A stretch of DNA of 64,000 bases from Raffaelea ambrosiae (GCA_002778195.1 PCDI01000001.1:2420453-2484452), one strand, 5' to 3'; numbered from the stretch's first letter, positions 11,347-23,955 are shown. Translations and numbers: made by a program. Notes: a model not told the origin generated them from the sequence alone.

Positions 11347-14020
11347 ATGGCCCGTGCCGTCGGCGGCAAGAAGTTTGATAAGCTCTCGGTTTCACGTGTC
11401 TACTTTGGCAACTGGCTGCGCGACTACTCCCAGGCCATCGACGTCGGCACCGTCAAGTCTGTGTCCGCCGAGGCCATCCGTCTGCTGCTCTGCATCCTGG
11501 GCTTTTTGACTTTTGGCTATGGCTCCGGCGAATTCGAGGTCACCGCCGACCGTCTCGGCTGCTACCGCCCCGAAGACCACATCGACAACCCCAAGGACTA
11601 TGCCGACAACATCGATGCTCGCCAGTACGACCGCCGCCTGCGTGGACCCATTGACGAGCGCGTCGAGCTTGCCGTCGACGAGGCTACCGGCATGAAGAAT
11701 TACATTGCCAACGAGAACGCCAACATTATGACCAGCGCCCTGCACGTCCGCAAGCTGTTCACCCGCTGCATCGAGCTCGGCCGCAACTACCGCCGCAATG
11801 ACAACAAGGATGACTTTTACGAGGCTCTGCGTCTCATGGGCACCGGCCTGCACTGTCTGGAGGGTGGGTTCCCCTGTTCTCCCGACGTTTTGTGCCTCCC
11901 CAGCCAGCAGTGAGTGGGTGGAAGGATCTGCCGGCTAACACGAAGACAGACTTCTTGGCTCACAGCAACTACACCGAGCTCGCTTTGATCGAGATGGGCG
12001 AGCGCGACGTGTTCCCCCATGTTGGCCGCAACACCCAGCTTCGTATCGAGGGTTCGAACGAGTCCGTTTATCCCATCGTTACCGGCACCTTTGGCGGCGT
12101 CGACTTCCTGCACTCTGTGACTGGTGAAGGTAAGAAACTAATACCCATCTCATTATTGCTGCTGCTGCTTTGCACCTCGACTCACCTGCCCACCCAGTTT
12201 CCGACAAGATGACCCAGAACGAAATCCAGGAGCTCGAGGGAACTCTCCAGAACAGCCAGAACACGGACACCAGCATCCTGCGCAACCTTCTCGACATGAT
12301 CCCGGACGGCCTCTTTAGCGGCGGCGACAAGAAGCAGAAGATGGACGAGATCCAGACCAACGCCTCGTCCGCCCAGATGCAGCAGATGAGCGTGTCTCCC
12401 CGCGAGCCCGAGGAGTACACTCAGTACATCAAGGGCATCTTTGACCAGATAATGCCGGCCATTGAATTCCACGACGACATCATGCAGTCCATCACCCAGG
12501 CCATTGAGAAGATCCCCGTCCTCCCCAAGATTGTCGAGCAGCTCGAGGACCAGCTGTCGATTTTCGTCTTCTCTGTCATTGCGCCGTTCGTTGTCCCTGT
12601 CATTCAGCAGATCCAGAACGAGCTGCAGACCGGCTCGTCTGAGATCATCCAGAGCAGCGAAAACGAGCAGCATATTGTTTTCAACGATGACGACAGCTCC
12701 AACCCGACTCACTCCATGCTGTCCAAGGACCACTTTAGCAACGTAAGAGACGGAATTCTTCTTCCATCTCTACTGTTACTTGTGCTGACTGTCTAGATCT
12801 TGAATGAAATTGCCGGTCGCACGGCAAGCAAGGTCGTCGCCTGGGTTGTGCCGCAGCTCATGGAGGCCTGGGACGACGAGAACGTCGATGTGGACCGCAC
12901 GATGAACCGCATCATCTACGGCGTCTTGCACCACCCGGCCCAGCGCGAAATGGGCGACGATGGTGCTCGCGATGGCCGTGCCCTCATGTTCCAGGCTGTC
13001 GAGGAGTGGTGGCGCGAAATGTCTGACGAGCAGCGCGACGACTACCGTCGCAAGCTGTCCCGCGATGGTGTCGAGAACGGCGAGAACCACAAAGAAGGCG
13101 TCTACGACACTGGCCACGGCTGTGGCAAGCCTCTGAACATGCACAAGAACTATGGCGGCGGCGGCAACGACACCCTGGAGGACCGCATTGCCACCGCGGC
13201 GACCGGTGCCATCATTGGCGGTGTTACGAGCAGCCTCTCTGGGCTGGTTTCTCAGTCTGGCGGTGGTGGTGGTGGCTACGGAGGGGAGAGCCAATCTGGA
13301 GGGGGGCTTGGGGGCCTTCTGGGAGCCGCCAGCTCCCTCCTTGGCGGCGGCAGCAGCGGTGGCGGTTTCCAAGAAACCAGCGAGACTTCCTACAGCAGCC
13401 GCCGTGAAACGGACGGGGGCTACAGTGAGACGCAGACGCAGTACGGGCGCAATGAGGAGGGCACCAGGTATGGCCAGGCCGAGTACACCCGGACGGAATA
13501 CGCGGGTGGCGAGGAGCGCAGCGACTACCGCCGCTATGAGCAGAACGAGGACCGCCGCGGCGAGCAGCCTTCCGGGTTCGGCTACGAGGAGCGCTCCGAA
13601 CGCCGCTGGGACGACGGCGAGGGACGTCACCATCGCGAGGAGAGAGAGGAGTTCCGTGAAGAGAGACGCGACGAGGGTGGCTTTGGCGGAGGTGGTGGCT
13701 TCGGCGGAGGCGGCGGCGGCGGCGGCGGCGGCTACGGAGGAGGCGGTGGCTACGGAGGCGGCGGCGGCGGCGGCGGATTCCAGGAGGAGCGCCGTGAAGA
13801 GCGCCAGGAGTGGGGTGGTGGTGGTGAGGGCCGTGGCGGTGGATGGGGTGGCGGTGGTGAGGAGCGCAGAGAGGAGCGCGGCGGCGGATGGGGTGGTGGT
13901 GAGGAGCGCAGAGAGGAGGAAGAAGGGGGATGGGGCCGCGGCGGTGGTCGTGGCGAGGACCGTGAGGAGGGAGGTTACGAGGAAGAGCCGCGTGAAGAGC
14001 GTGGCGGTTGGGGTTTCTAG
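11347..14020 (+). CDS. het-C: HET-C family heterokaryon-incompatibility protein, N-terminus unresolved
   Basis: HET-C controls vegetative incompatibility in Neurospora, with pin-c. Exons are up to 11863, 11950-12129, 12198-12742 and 12797-14020, with introns of 86, 68 and 54 nt. From the ATG at 11347 they give 821 residues in frame. The Het-C domain is well conserved: RVYFGNWLRDYSQAIDVGT, HIDNPKDYADN, HSNYTELALIEMGERD, FNDDDSSNPTHSMLSKDHFS and HKEGVYDTGHGCGKPL. The C-terminal third is Gly-rich with long Gly runs and many Glu/Arg residues. The frame is open back to 11296 and reads SADIEDTLLQLL, matching family homology just before the ATG. The exon normally giving a signal peptide and a conserved FGAGNI-like segment is not visible upstream, so the gene may be truncated or its first exon diverged. 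Confidence 0.93.
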
Positions 14021-15617
14021 GGGAGAAAACTTATATATCCATGGGCATGTTCTGGCGTTGTGAGGCGATGATGAGAAAGGCGAAGAAGGGGGGGTAGCTT
14101 AAAAGGGGAGTTGTGGAGTGGAAGAGAGGAGTCTGTTGTTGAGAAGAAAACTGGTGTTGAGAGGAGTTTTGTGGTTGAGAAATTCAGGAGAGACGTTTAG
14201 AGGAAAGCATACATGGTTGTGGTTTACGGAATTGGGCAGCTGAGCCAGAACAGGCCATGGATGACATTTTGGGGTGGACATGTTGGGACATGTTTTTTTT
14301 TCAAACTGGCAGATTGTCTAGCTTCTGTAGTCGAAAGGGTCGTCAACTCAATGAGACGGTGCTTTGTACTTGGCAAAGGAGATTCTCGGAATTTCTCAGC
14401 TGAGTGAACATACGAGTGACAAAAAGGTAACTGCGGAGACGGGGACGAGCGCCGCCTTCCGTCATGGGAAGATAGATATATGAACATGCTAGCAGCCTTT
14501 TTCCTTCAGGTCACCAAGGTCAATATCATTCCAGGCACGGCATCACGGATAGATTGACCCGCTGCCATCCCAAATCTGGCGAGGATGCCCGGGATTACGA
14601 CTTGGGTGGGCCTTGTTTTCTCTTGGCCGTCTTGGCCCTTCATGTTTTGTTTCTACTTGTTTCACTTTGCCTGATGTTCTTGTGTTTTTCTTGGTGTTCT
14701 TGGATTTTGATAATATGGTCTTGGCCACAACTTAAATAATACATATTTCAAGAACAAATACCAAAGCGGCCTACAAATTATATTTTTCTTTATATTTATT
14801 TACTCTACTTGGGAAGAAAAATAAAACCAGAGTCAAACATAATAATGTTGAATAATTGCTTCCATTTTCAACAAACGAAGAAATTCCTTTGACTTTCACA
14901 TTCTGTGTAAGATTCTTTTTTGTTCTTCGTTCTGGGCCGCCTCCCCGTCCATGGCAGACAATGAACCGGTTCTTTTGCGCAATCTCTCATCGGGTCCCAA
15001 TAGCCCCCATCCGCAGCTGGCGGCAAAGGCAATTTGGATATATTGCATGAACCCGCACCCCGTGTTTTCCAAGCCCCTCTTCCACCAGTGTAGTCTTGGT
15101 CTTGTCGTGGCCCACTTCCGGGACAGCCAGCCGACTCCTCCACATGGCTGAACTTGCGTACCTTTTTTTTTCTCCTACTATCTGTATGAGGGAGAGAGAG
15201 AGAGAGAAAGTTCTAATACGAAACGGAATGACAACCCGTGGAGTGGACACACATTTGCCCATTCTTCCTCGAATCGGAGGTGATGTCCGTTCTAGACAGG
15301 GGAAACACAAAGGAATGCGTGGGACGGCAAAAAGAGACGGGGAGTATAACAAAAAAAAGGAGAGAGGAAATGTGCGCATAGAAAGCGGGTTACCATTTAG
15401 ACGAAGAGGCAAATAGAGAGAAAGAGAGAAACAAAGAGGAGACGAGCGAGGAGTATAAAGGCAGCAGGGTATGTATGGGTCTTTGGGTCGATATATCGTG
15501 TCTTTCTTCCAGTACTTTGATGCAAGAACCCTTTCCGAGTGGACCATCTTCTTGCCTGACTCTTTCGGTGAACCTTGGATCTCGTGTGTCTGATATACCA
15601 TTGCCATTTCTGCCACG
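14021..15617. other. het-C 3' flank and GH45 promoter region
   Basis: No gene is seen. The region is A/T-richer around 14730-14850, then GA-rich (15180-15450) just upstream of the endoglucanase. Confidence 0.55.
15454..15460 (+). promoter_or_regulatory. Possible TATA box of the GH45 gene
   Basis: TATAAAG lies about 160 bp upstream of the ATG at 15618, after a GA-rich tract. The position is plausible for a leader of roughly 120 nt. This is sequence resemblance only. Confidence 0.4.
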
Positions 15618-16582
15618 ATGCTCTTCCACGCCAAGATGCTCGGCACCGTGCTGCCTCTCCTCGTCTTCCTCTCCGGCAGGACCGCGACGGCCCAGTCGAC
15701 AGGCACCACGACGCGCTACTGGGACTGCTGCAAGCCGTCGTGCGGCTGGCCCGGCAAGGGCAGCCTCGCGCAGGGCCCCGTGGGCACCTGCGACAAGAAC
15801 GACAAGCCGCTCAACGACAACGGCGCCACCAAGTCCGGGTGCGACAGCGGCGGCAACGCGTTCATGTGCTCGAGCCAGTCGCCGTGGGCGGTCAACGACA
15901 CGGTGGCGTACGGCTATGCGGCGGTGCGGATTGCGGGCAGCAACGAGAACAGCTGGTGCTGTGCGTGCTACGAGCTGACGTTTACGTCGGGCCCGGTGCA
16001 GGGCAAGAAGCTGGTGGTGCAGGCGACGAACACGGGCGGCGACCTGGGGTCAAACCACTTTGATCTGGCGGTATGTACGGGAGGGAGGGAAGAAGAAGAA
16101 AAAAAAAAGAAAAAAAAAAGACGAAAACTACTTGGAGAGATGGGCTTCATCAAAGACGAGTGTCTCCTTGTTGGAGACGTCTTGTCTTTTGGACATGCAG
16201 GTCTCCTATTTTCTGTCTTCGGCTGTCTCTCTGACGACCTTTTACGCTGCTTCTCTCTCATTCATGTTCTTTCATTGTGTTCTTTCCTTCTGGCTCCGTC
16301 CTATCTGCCTTCTTCACTTGCTGACTCCCCCAGATCCCCGGCGGCGGTGTCGGCCAGTTCAACGCCTGCACGCAGCAGTACGGGGCGCCGCCCAACGGGT
16401 GGGGCGACCGGTACGGCGGGATCCACTCCAAGTCGGACTGCGAGCAGTTCCCGAGCGCGCTCAAGGACGGCTGCAACTGGCGGTTCGACTGGTTCATGGG
16501 GGCAGACAACCCGAGCGTGACGTTCCAGCAGGTGACGTGTCCGAGCGAGCTGACGGCGAAGTCAGGATGTCGGAGGAACTAG
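15618..16582 (+). CDS. Secreted GH45 endo-beta-1,4-glucanase
   Basis: GH45 enzymes cleave internal beta-1,4 bonds of cellulose by inversion. Two exons (15618-16070 and 16334-16582) give 233 residues; the 263-nt intron starts GTATGT and ends CCCAG. Residues 1 to about 25 are a signal peptide. The family signature TRYWDCCKPSCGW follows, with the catalytic base Asp36, and HFDLA supplies the acid Asp149 immediately before the intron. The many cysteines fit the disulphide-rich GH45 fold. The length equals a bare catalytic domain: there is no linker or CBM1 after the final GCRRN. The intron carries an A/G run just inside the donor. A second ATG at residue 7 is also possible. Confidence 0.96.
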
Positions 16583-16700
16583 GAGTGAGGAAGAGAGAGG
16601 GGAGGAGAGGAGAGGAGAGAGGAGAGAGAAGAGAGGAGAGAAGAGAGGAGAGAAGAGAGAAGAGAGAGAAGAGGGGAGAGAGAAGAGAAGAAGAGAACAA
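16583..16700. repeat. GA-rich low-complexity tract after the GH45 stop
   Basis: Imperfect repeats of gaggagagaagaga run through the 3' flank of the endoglucanase. This is simple-sequence DNA with no coding signal. Confidence 0.8.
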
Positions 16701-18780
16701 TGAGACGGAATAGGGGAAAAGAACAGAGGAAAGACAACAGGAAAGGCAGAGAAGAAAAAGAGAAGGAGGATAGCTGGCAGAAGAAAAGGAGACCAAGAGA
16801 AGGCAATGTATCACCAGAGAAGGAACCTGTCCAAGACATTGCTTCTTCTATTTTGGCCTGCATCTCCTGGCTTGCCTTCAGAATTTGAACAGAAAACACA
16901 CCGGACTGCAAAACAAGCTCATGATGTGCAGCACGGAGAGGAAACATGCGCACGGGAACGAGATCGAAAAAAAGAGGGCAAAAGCAAGATCAAGGGAAAT
17001 AAACATCAACGGCTGGTCTTGGCAGCCTTTGGCTAGTGTCGCCTTGGCCATGCCATCGTCCAAGGCTTGTCTCAACGGCTGAGGAGTCTGGACGCACAAA
17101 GTCCCTCCCCGTCACAGGCCCACTGCAAACAGGAATCACGCATCACCAATCACCGATGAACCCCCCCCCCCCCCTTTGTCCCCGGTCACCGGTCCACACA
17201 ACTGGCCAGGCCTGGCCGACCCTGCAACGCATCTTACGCGTTGCTTTCTTTTCATTTTCCATTTAGTACATAGTGCTACGAGTATGTAGTTGGAAATCAT
17301 TCCATCCCGAGTATCTGACTGTGGCCCGCCTCCAAAACAACGTCAGACTCGCCCACATGGAACGTTCCGACAGATCCGCGTCCGGCACGCCCAGTTCGCG
17401 CGTGGGCATGACAGTGGGATCCTCGTTATCCGGTTGATTGGGATGCCTGCTCGGAGGCGAAGACCAAGCTTTCGGGCAGGCTGTCCGTCCAGACAGGGCC
17501 AAAACAAGGCGTGTCTCGTTTCACCACGGCCAGGGGGAGATACCGGCTATCTTTCCTGTACTCGTACTCCTGCCACGAGTCACTGCTCGCATGCTAGGCT
17601 GGCCCTCGACCATACTGCCCACATTTCCATGGCATTATTGCCAACTTGTCTGCACTGGTTGGCCTGCAGACGACCCACAGACGCCACGAATGCAGACTGC
17701 GTGATCCACGCAGACGTTGGGAGTTTGTGGTGTAGTGGCATTGGACTGCACGGTGGGTTCATCATTCCCTACTACAAAGTATGTACTCTTTGGATTCTTT
17801 CGTTTTTGTGTGTTCTCCTGTTCTTCTGTTCTTCTGTTCTTTTGTTTTTCTGCTCTGCTCTTTCTTCATTTCGTGCCTGGTGTACTGTATCTTTTCTTTT
17901 TCTTCGCCTTCTTCTCTTTTGTTTCATCCTTCCCACGATGCATATCCTTTGCTCTACATAGTACTCATTCCAGTCTTACGAAGAAGCAATCAACAGCCAA
18001 TGGCGGCCTGCGCTACCACTTTGCACACGCAGCCCCCCAGTACATAGTAGAAAATGCCTTGCGAAATCACTGCCTACTTTGTATTAGTGTGTGACTCGTA
18101 CCCGTGGCCGGGGCGCACAATAGGCGCCAAAAAGTGCCAGAATGAGGCAAATGTACTAACAAATGTACTAGTAATTCGTAGCAAAACTCAACAGTCCTGC
18201 ACTCGTACTACATAGTACTTTGTATATGTAAGTTACTCGTACACCGTACACCCAGCCCGAGTCCCCCACTTTCCCGCTCTCCCTTGCGTTTTTTGCCTGC
18301 CCCCCCCCCCGTCTTTTTTCGTCTTCCCTTTCACACTCAGCGCCCACTCCTGCCCCATCTCGCTTGCCTGCCCCGTTGCTCCTTCCCGCTGCTGGCGTGC
18401 CTTCCTCTGACGCTGCCTTCGGCGATCATATTGGCTGCTCCCAACGGAAGGAGCAGTCGGCGTACCGCCGGCCCTGCTGTGTCTGTGTCTGGCTCGCTCT
18501 TCCCCTCTCTGCTCGCTCCTGCCCTCTTGCCTTCCTCGCCCTTTCCTCTTTCGACGCTGGACGCCCCGGGGTCGCTTCCCTTTTCGTTGTCTCGTAACAT
18601 TGTTATTCGACTCTCACCGCGTAACTAGTCTCCCCAAACCCGATCAATTCGATCAAATAATCAGCTGCAGTCTCTTAACACCCCCCTTTTATCGACCCAA
18701 ATGCCTTGTGCTGTCTGGACCCGCCACAACCTGCCCCAACCTGTCTCAGCGCGAGTCTTGACCGGCCCTGTCCTTACTTG

Positions 18781-18819
18781 GTCCTGACTGGTCCTGACTG
18801 GTCCTGACTGGTCCTGACC
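18781..18819. repeat. 10-bp tandem repeat, four copies
   Basis: gtcctgactg is repeated three times followed by a fourth copy with one change. It is non-coding. Confidence 0.9.
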
Positions 18820-18975
18820 TGCTGGATCCTCTTCCCACATGTCCAGATCAAAAAGCTTGGCATTCCCGCCCCTCCGCCGTCGCCCTCTTGCCCAGACTTT
18901 TTTCCTCCTGCACTCGTTCTCCCTTATCCGGGTAGCTCCATTTCTGTCCTCTTGGCTTTGGCCCTTGCTGTTACT

Positions 18976-19024
18976 CGCGCGCGCGCACACACACACACAC
19001 ACACTCTCTCTCTCTCTCTCTCTC
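18976..19024. repeat. Compound CG/CA/CT microsatellite
   Basis: Consecutive (CG)n, (CA)n and (CT)n runs form a compound dinucleotide repeat of about 49 bp, likely to vary in length between strains. Confidence 0.95.
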
Positions 19025-20533
19025 GCCTTCTGCACTACCTGTGACTCGCTCTCGCAGCACCCCCTTCCCCTGGGGCGTCCCACCACACTGCCCCCCAATC
19101 TAGCTCCATCCAGCGCCCGCCTTTTCATTTTTCCCTCGCCGTCAACTAAAAAAAAAAAAAAAAAAGGGAAAGCCAAGAAATTCCAGCGTCACAAATTCGC
19201 GACTCTCCTGCTGATGATCCCATCTCTCAACGCTCCCTTTCCTTGCCTAAGGTCGGGGTTACCCAAACCCATCCGAACATGATTTGACCATGAGCATGTG
19301 TAAGTTCGACTCCCCTGTTGTTTCTTTTTGCTTTGTATTACCTGTTTTCTCTTGGCTTGGCTTCTGCCTGCTGCGGCAATTTCCTGGCTGTTCGCGTGTG
19401 TGCTTTTTGTTTTGTGCTCCCACGGTCTGGTCCGTCTTGGCGCCCAGCATTCGCCCAGCGTGCCCAGCGTTTGCCCAGCCATGCGATCGTCGACCGTCAC
19501 CACGCGTGCTGCGCGTGCACTCCTGTGCTCTTGTCTGCTGCGTTCTCCCTTGGCTGGGCCGTGCCCGGCGTTTGTCTTGCCGGTCGTCTGTTGTTTTTGT
19601 CTGGCTTGCACAGATGCCAAGTATTGCCAAGATGTGCCGATTGGCCGCACAGGTTGGACTGACGTTTGACAGCTCTCGATGGTCTTCAAAATGTTGTGTA
19701 CGTATATCTCGATGCTCTTGCGATGCCTGCGATGCCTGCGCCGCCTGCGATGCCCTGCCGACGCCTGCCCTGATGCCGATTCTCTACTGCTCGACGCCTC
19801 CTGCTGGCGGCCCGTTCCCCTTCGGACGCACGCTGTCACCCGATTTTGTCGCTCGTGATTTGCCTACGACGACCACCTGCCCTCACCGTCCACGCTGCTG
19901 CTGCTGCTGCACGACACCATCAACGCCTCGTGCACTCGGCCGTATGGTTGTGTCGTCATCGCCATCGCCGTCGCCTGCTTGTCGTCGGGGCCACCCCCCG
20001 CACGCCCGGGGCTGCACTGGCCCGTCGCCCACCGCCTGGGAGGATCCTCGCCGCTCGGGTGGCTGCCTCCATGCGATGACGAGCCACGGCACGGGCGGCG
20101 TGCGAACAGCCCGGCCGAGAGAAGCGAGACAGGCCCCGTGCATTCCGACAGCAGCGCGAGCGATGCAGACGGGCGCGTCGCGGCGGGCGCGGCCTTTCTC
20201 TCTCCCGGACGTCGGAAAAGTTCTGCTCGGACTCAGTCGCGGGTTTTGCCACTTCCCCTTTTCGGCGGCTTTTCAGGGCTCCACCCACCACAGTCCCCCC
20301 GCATGGCCGCGTCGCCAAGCCGGCCAAGCAAAGCTTGGCTGGGTGACCCAGAACGATGGTACCAACCGCGCTGGGCAGGCCAAGGCTTCACGGCAGGGCT
20401 CCCGGCGACAGGGACTGGCGTTGCACAACCGACTTGGCTGCGCCTCGTGTCTCTCTTGCACTGTCTTTGTGTCTCTGCTCTTGTCTTCCTCCCTAGCCCC
20501 CAAGCTAACACGTGCTGTCTGTCCTCTCCCTAG

Positions 20534-22408
20534 CCTCCTCTTCAGCGACCCGATATGGTCGGGCCAGAACACAATACCCAGCACCATCATCCGGAACCTC
20601 ACCGCCCTCTCGGTCAGTGGCCCTTTCTGTTCCCTTGCCTGTCTCTCCTCCCCTGTTGACTAACATCCCACAGGGCAACTTGGCCTACTCGGACAACATC
20701 TCGGAGAACCTGACTGTCCTCACGTCCAAGTACACAGAGACGCAGAATGGCATCCTCCAGGGCCTGCTGTATGTGCCCGACTTGCCGTCCAGCGATGCAT
20801 GCATCGACTACGAGCGCGAGTTTGTCCCCGACACTGCCGTTCGCCAGTCCAACCTTCCTCCCACCAACTACAACCTCATCGCCCTCGCGCCCTGGTTCAG
20901 CACCAACTGCACCCAGGCCTACCTCGCCTCAGCCCGTGTCGATCCCCTCCGCGCCTTCATCTTCTACCAGCCCTCTAATGACACTTCCCGCCCCCCGAAT
21001 GCCGACTCGAGCGAGTGGGACCTAGGCGACAATGGCGTGTGGAAGACCCAGAACCACTACCCCATCTTTGCCGTGTCCGGCGCCCTCGGCGCCGAGATGA
21101 TGTTTCAGCTGAGTCGGTATTCGGGCAATCTCACGGAAGTGCCCTACGGCCAGAACATCAGCGAGGCCTACAACCCGGACCCGGACGACTACGTCCGGAT
21201 CTGGACCCAGCTCTCGGTCTCCACCCCCTCTGGACTGCCCAAGATTTGGGTGTTTGTGCTGGTCATATTGGGTGTCCTGCTGGCCATTGTCACCTGCGTC
21301 ACCTTCCTCATGCGCTTCATATGGAAGCGCCGCCGGAAATCACTCCAGCGCCGTGTCATGTCCGGCGAGGTCAACCTCGAGACCATGGGCATCAAGCGCT
21401 TGAGTGTTCCCTTGGTCCACATCGAGAAGTTCCCCCTTTTCACCTACAATTACGACCCACCACCACCTCCACCCGAAAGCGCTCCGGGCTCTCCGACGTC
21501 AGCCTACACAGCGCCTCTCTCGCAGTCTCTGCCACCCGACTCTTCTGTTGCTGGAGGCGCCCATGACGGAGCATCTGCTGTAGGCGCCATGTCCAACCCG
21601 TCGTCGTCAGAAAAGGATTCCAGGAGCCCTGCCGTGACGGCCGCATCCGTTTTGGCCTCCCCCACGATCAACACGAACAGAGCCGCTTCCTCGGCCATGG
21701 CCGACCTGGACTACCAGCCAACGTGCCAAATCTGCTTGGAAGACTTTGAGAGCCGTGTCACCATTATCCGCGAGCTGCCCTGTGGTCACATCTTTCATCC
21801 CGAGTGCATTGACGAGTTCCTGTCTGAAATCAGCTCTCTCTGCCCTCTCTGCAAGGCGTCCATGCTTCCCAAGGACTACTGTCCACGCATCACCAACTCC
21901 ATGGTGCGTCGAGAACGTGCCATGCGGCGCCTGCGGGAGCGCATTATCGTTGACGACTCGGACATGGAAAGCAACCGGGGCAGCCGCATACAGAGCTGGG
22001 GCTCGTCGGTCAAGAAGCACTTTCACCATGTCAGCCAGCGGTCTGTGCCGCCACCACACTCTGCGCAGGCAAGCGAGGTTCTTCGGGATTCAGACAACAT
22101 TGAACTGGAACCGCAACCATCCCACCAGCCCAGCTCGCAGCGGGCGCCGTCAGAGGTGGTATCACAGGCGGCATCCCGGGCGGCATCACAGGCAAGCCGT
22201 CCGGACCGTCATCGCTTGGGTGCAGCCACAGAAGCCACTCGAAGACGAATGCACCAGTTGGCAGGATCGGATGCCGATCCCGCCAGTACTCGTGCATCCA
22301 AATGTAGGTCACCAGAAAAAAAAACGATAAGCAGACCATGTTGAATGCTGTTACTGACGCATACTTTTGATAGGGAAACGTCTGAGACATCGTGTATTGC
22401 CCAGCTGA
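20534..22408 (+). CDS. PA-TM-RING E3 ubiquitin ligase, 5' end not resolved
   Basis: This is a membrane RING-H2 ligase of the protease-associated type. Supported exons: 20534 (or slightly upstream) to 20612, 20674-22303, and a last exon 22374-22408 adding WKRLRHRVLPS; introns are 61 and 70 nt. The lumenal part starts near SDPIWSGQNTIPSTIIRN and carries several N-glycosylation sequons. A transmembrane helix (IWVFVLVILGVLLAIVTCV) is followed by a basic FIWKRRRKS stop-transfer. The RING-H2 domain begins CQICLEDF, continues CGHIFHPEC and ends CPLC. The tail is Ser/Gln/Arg-rich. The signal peptide and start codon lie upstream; a hydrophobic stretch LSCTVFVSLLLSSSLA at about 20455-20500 is in frame but has no nearby ATG, and may instead be the pyrimidine tail of an intron. 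Substrates are unknown. Confidence 0.88.
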
Positions 22409-23955
22409 GCAGGAGCCTAATTTTCCGTATCCTCCCCCGTCCTCTTCTTCTTTACTCTTCCTCACCCACGCGCGTTTTCCATTTAATCTTTACATTCCCG
22501 ACTACAAAAGTTCTTGGCGCACGACGTCTTTTCACGGCAGTTACACGACGTATCCGACATTTCCCCTTCCAACCCAACACGTTCTTCTTATTTTCATTTT
22601 ATTTTGTTTTGTTTCAGCATCATACCCATTTGCATTTCATCGGGTCACGAATCTTGCTTCTCTCCCATCTTGTTTATTTCCCATGTGTTTTTTGGATTTC
22701 AGGTTTCATGTCTCTGGTATCATGAAAGAAAAGGCGTTATATATACTAGGACTTTTTTTAACGACGAAGCAAAAAGAGATATTGGGCCACCGTGGGGATC
22801 GGACGGGCTGGCAACTTTGGGTTTCATTGTAATTGTACTCTGGGGCGGGGGCGCATACGGGGGGTAGTGTATTTGAGCCGAACGCGAGAGAGAGCACACG
22901 GGGGAGAATGACCCGGCTCTCTCTTGTTGACTCGACTCCTTGTTGGATTTTGCGAAGAGACAGACGTCCCTGCAGCATTCTACGCATATACTACACAGGC
23001 AACTACTTGGCAGATACACACAACGCATGCATACACTTTACAGCACGTTTGACGACCAGGAGAGGACGACGATCCTCTTAGCAGTTAGTAGGAATATTTA
23101 ATCAGTGTGTTGGTATGAATGACTTGTCGTGTTTGGTTTGGAAGTGCGACGTGATGTCTCATTGTCGTGTTGTCTTTCCTCCTTTTGAGGGCTGGATTTA
23201 CGTTTTTGTTTTGGCACAAACACTTTGCCCTTCACATCATCTGCATGCGCATTTTCTGTTTCCTTGATGGTTTTGAATTCCGATTTCGTATCTGCGAGGA
23301 GGATGTTGGATTTTTTTAGGAAAAAAAAGAAAAGAAAAAGGAGTATCATCGCTTTTGGCATTGTTTTCGTAAAACTGGAATCAAACGGAACAGTAAAGGA
23401 AACAAACAAAAAAAGAAAAAGAAGAAAAACAAAAACGCCCACTCTCTTCCACCCGAGAGTGTTTTTGTCCAAAACAGAGAAAAAAAGAGAAAAAAAAAAG
23501 TATCCCCAGAGCACCCCGAACATCGAGACGATGCAGAACCGCAGACAGACCGACCGAAAGACGGCCGAGCCGATAACAATACAACAGAAGAAGGGAGAAG
23601 GGAGAACATGCAGGACGACGGAAACCAGTCGCAGATATGACAAACGCATAAACAAGACAAGGGGGGGGGGGGGGTGTGGGTGAGAAGGGGACAGGGCCCC
23701 GTGAGGAGAGCCCTTTTTGGGCGGGTGTGTTTTTCTTTCTTCTTCTTTTTTTCAAAGCTCTCTCGAAATAGACTGCCTGGACGACCTTCGGGAGGGATCG
23801 TCTCGGGAGTCGCGGGAGCCTCGGGAGGGCTCCCCCCCCCTGGTCGAGGAGCGCTCCCTGCCACCACCAGTCGTGGAGCGCTCCCTTCGGGTCTTCTTCT
23901 CCTTGGCGGCGAGCTCCCGTCGGTAGGCCTCCAGTCGCAAGGTGGACTCCCAGCC
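22409..23955. other. Convergent 3' flanks of the RING gene and ADA3
   Basis: No gene is seen. The region contains A/G-rich stretches (about 23310-23500) and a run of G at about 23660-23675. The sequence between the two stop codons probably holds both 3' untranslated regions. Confidence 0.55.

Larger units (their letters stand above)
16701..20533. other. Gene-poor interval before the RING ligase
   Basis: I find no convincing protein in any frame. Contents: C run at about 17161-17174, TACGAGTA octamers at 17277, 17559 and 18234, a 10-bp repeat at 18781-18819, a CG/CA/CT microsatellite at 18976-19024 and an A run at about 19148-19165. A good donor (GTAAGT) at 19300 follows ATG AGC ATG and may mark a 5' exon of the RING gene, but no frame-compatible acceptor gives a signal peptide. 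Confidence 0.5.

Noticed and set aside
16334..16713. A 217-codon frame crossing the GH45 second exon in another phase
   Set aside because: The GH45 frame is supported by homology and exact intron phase; the other frame runs into GA repeats.
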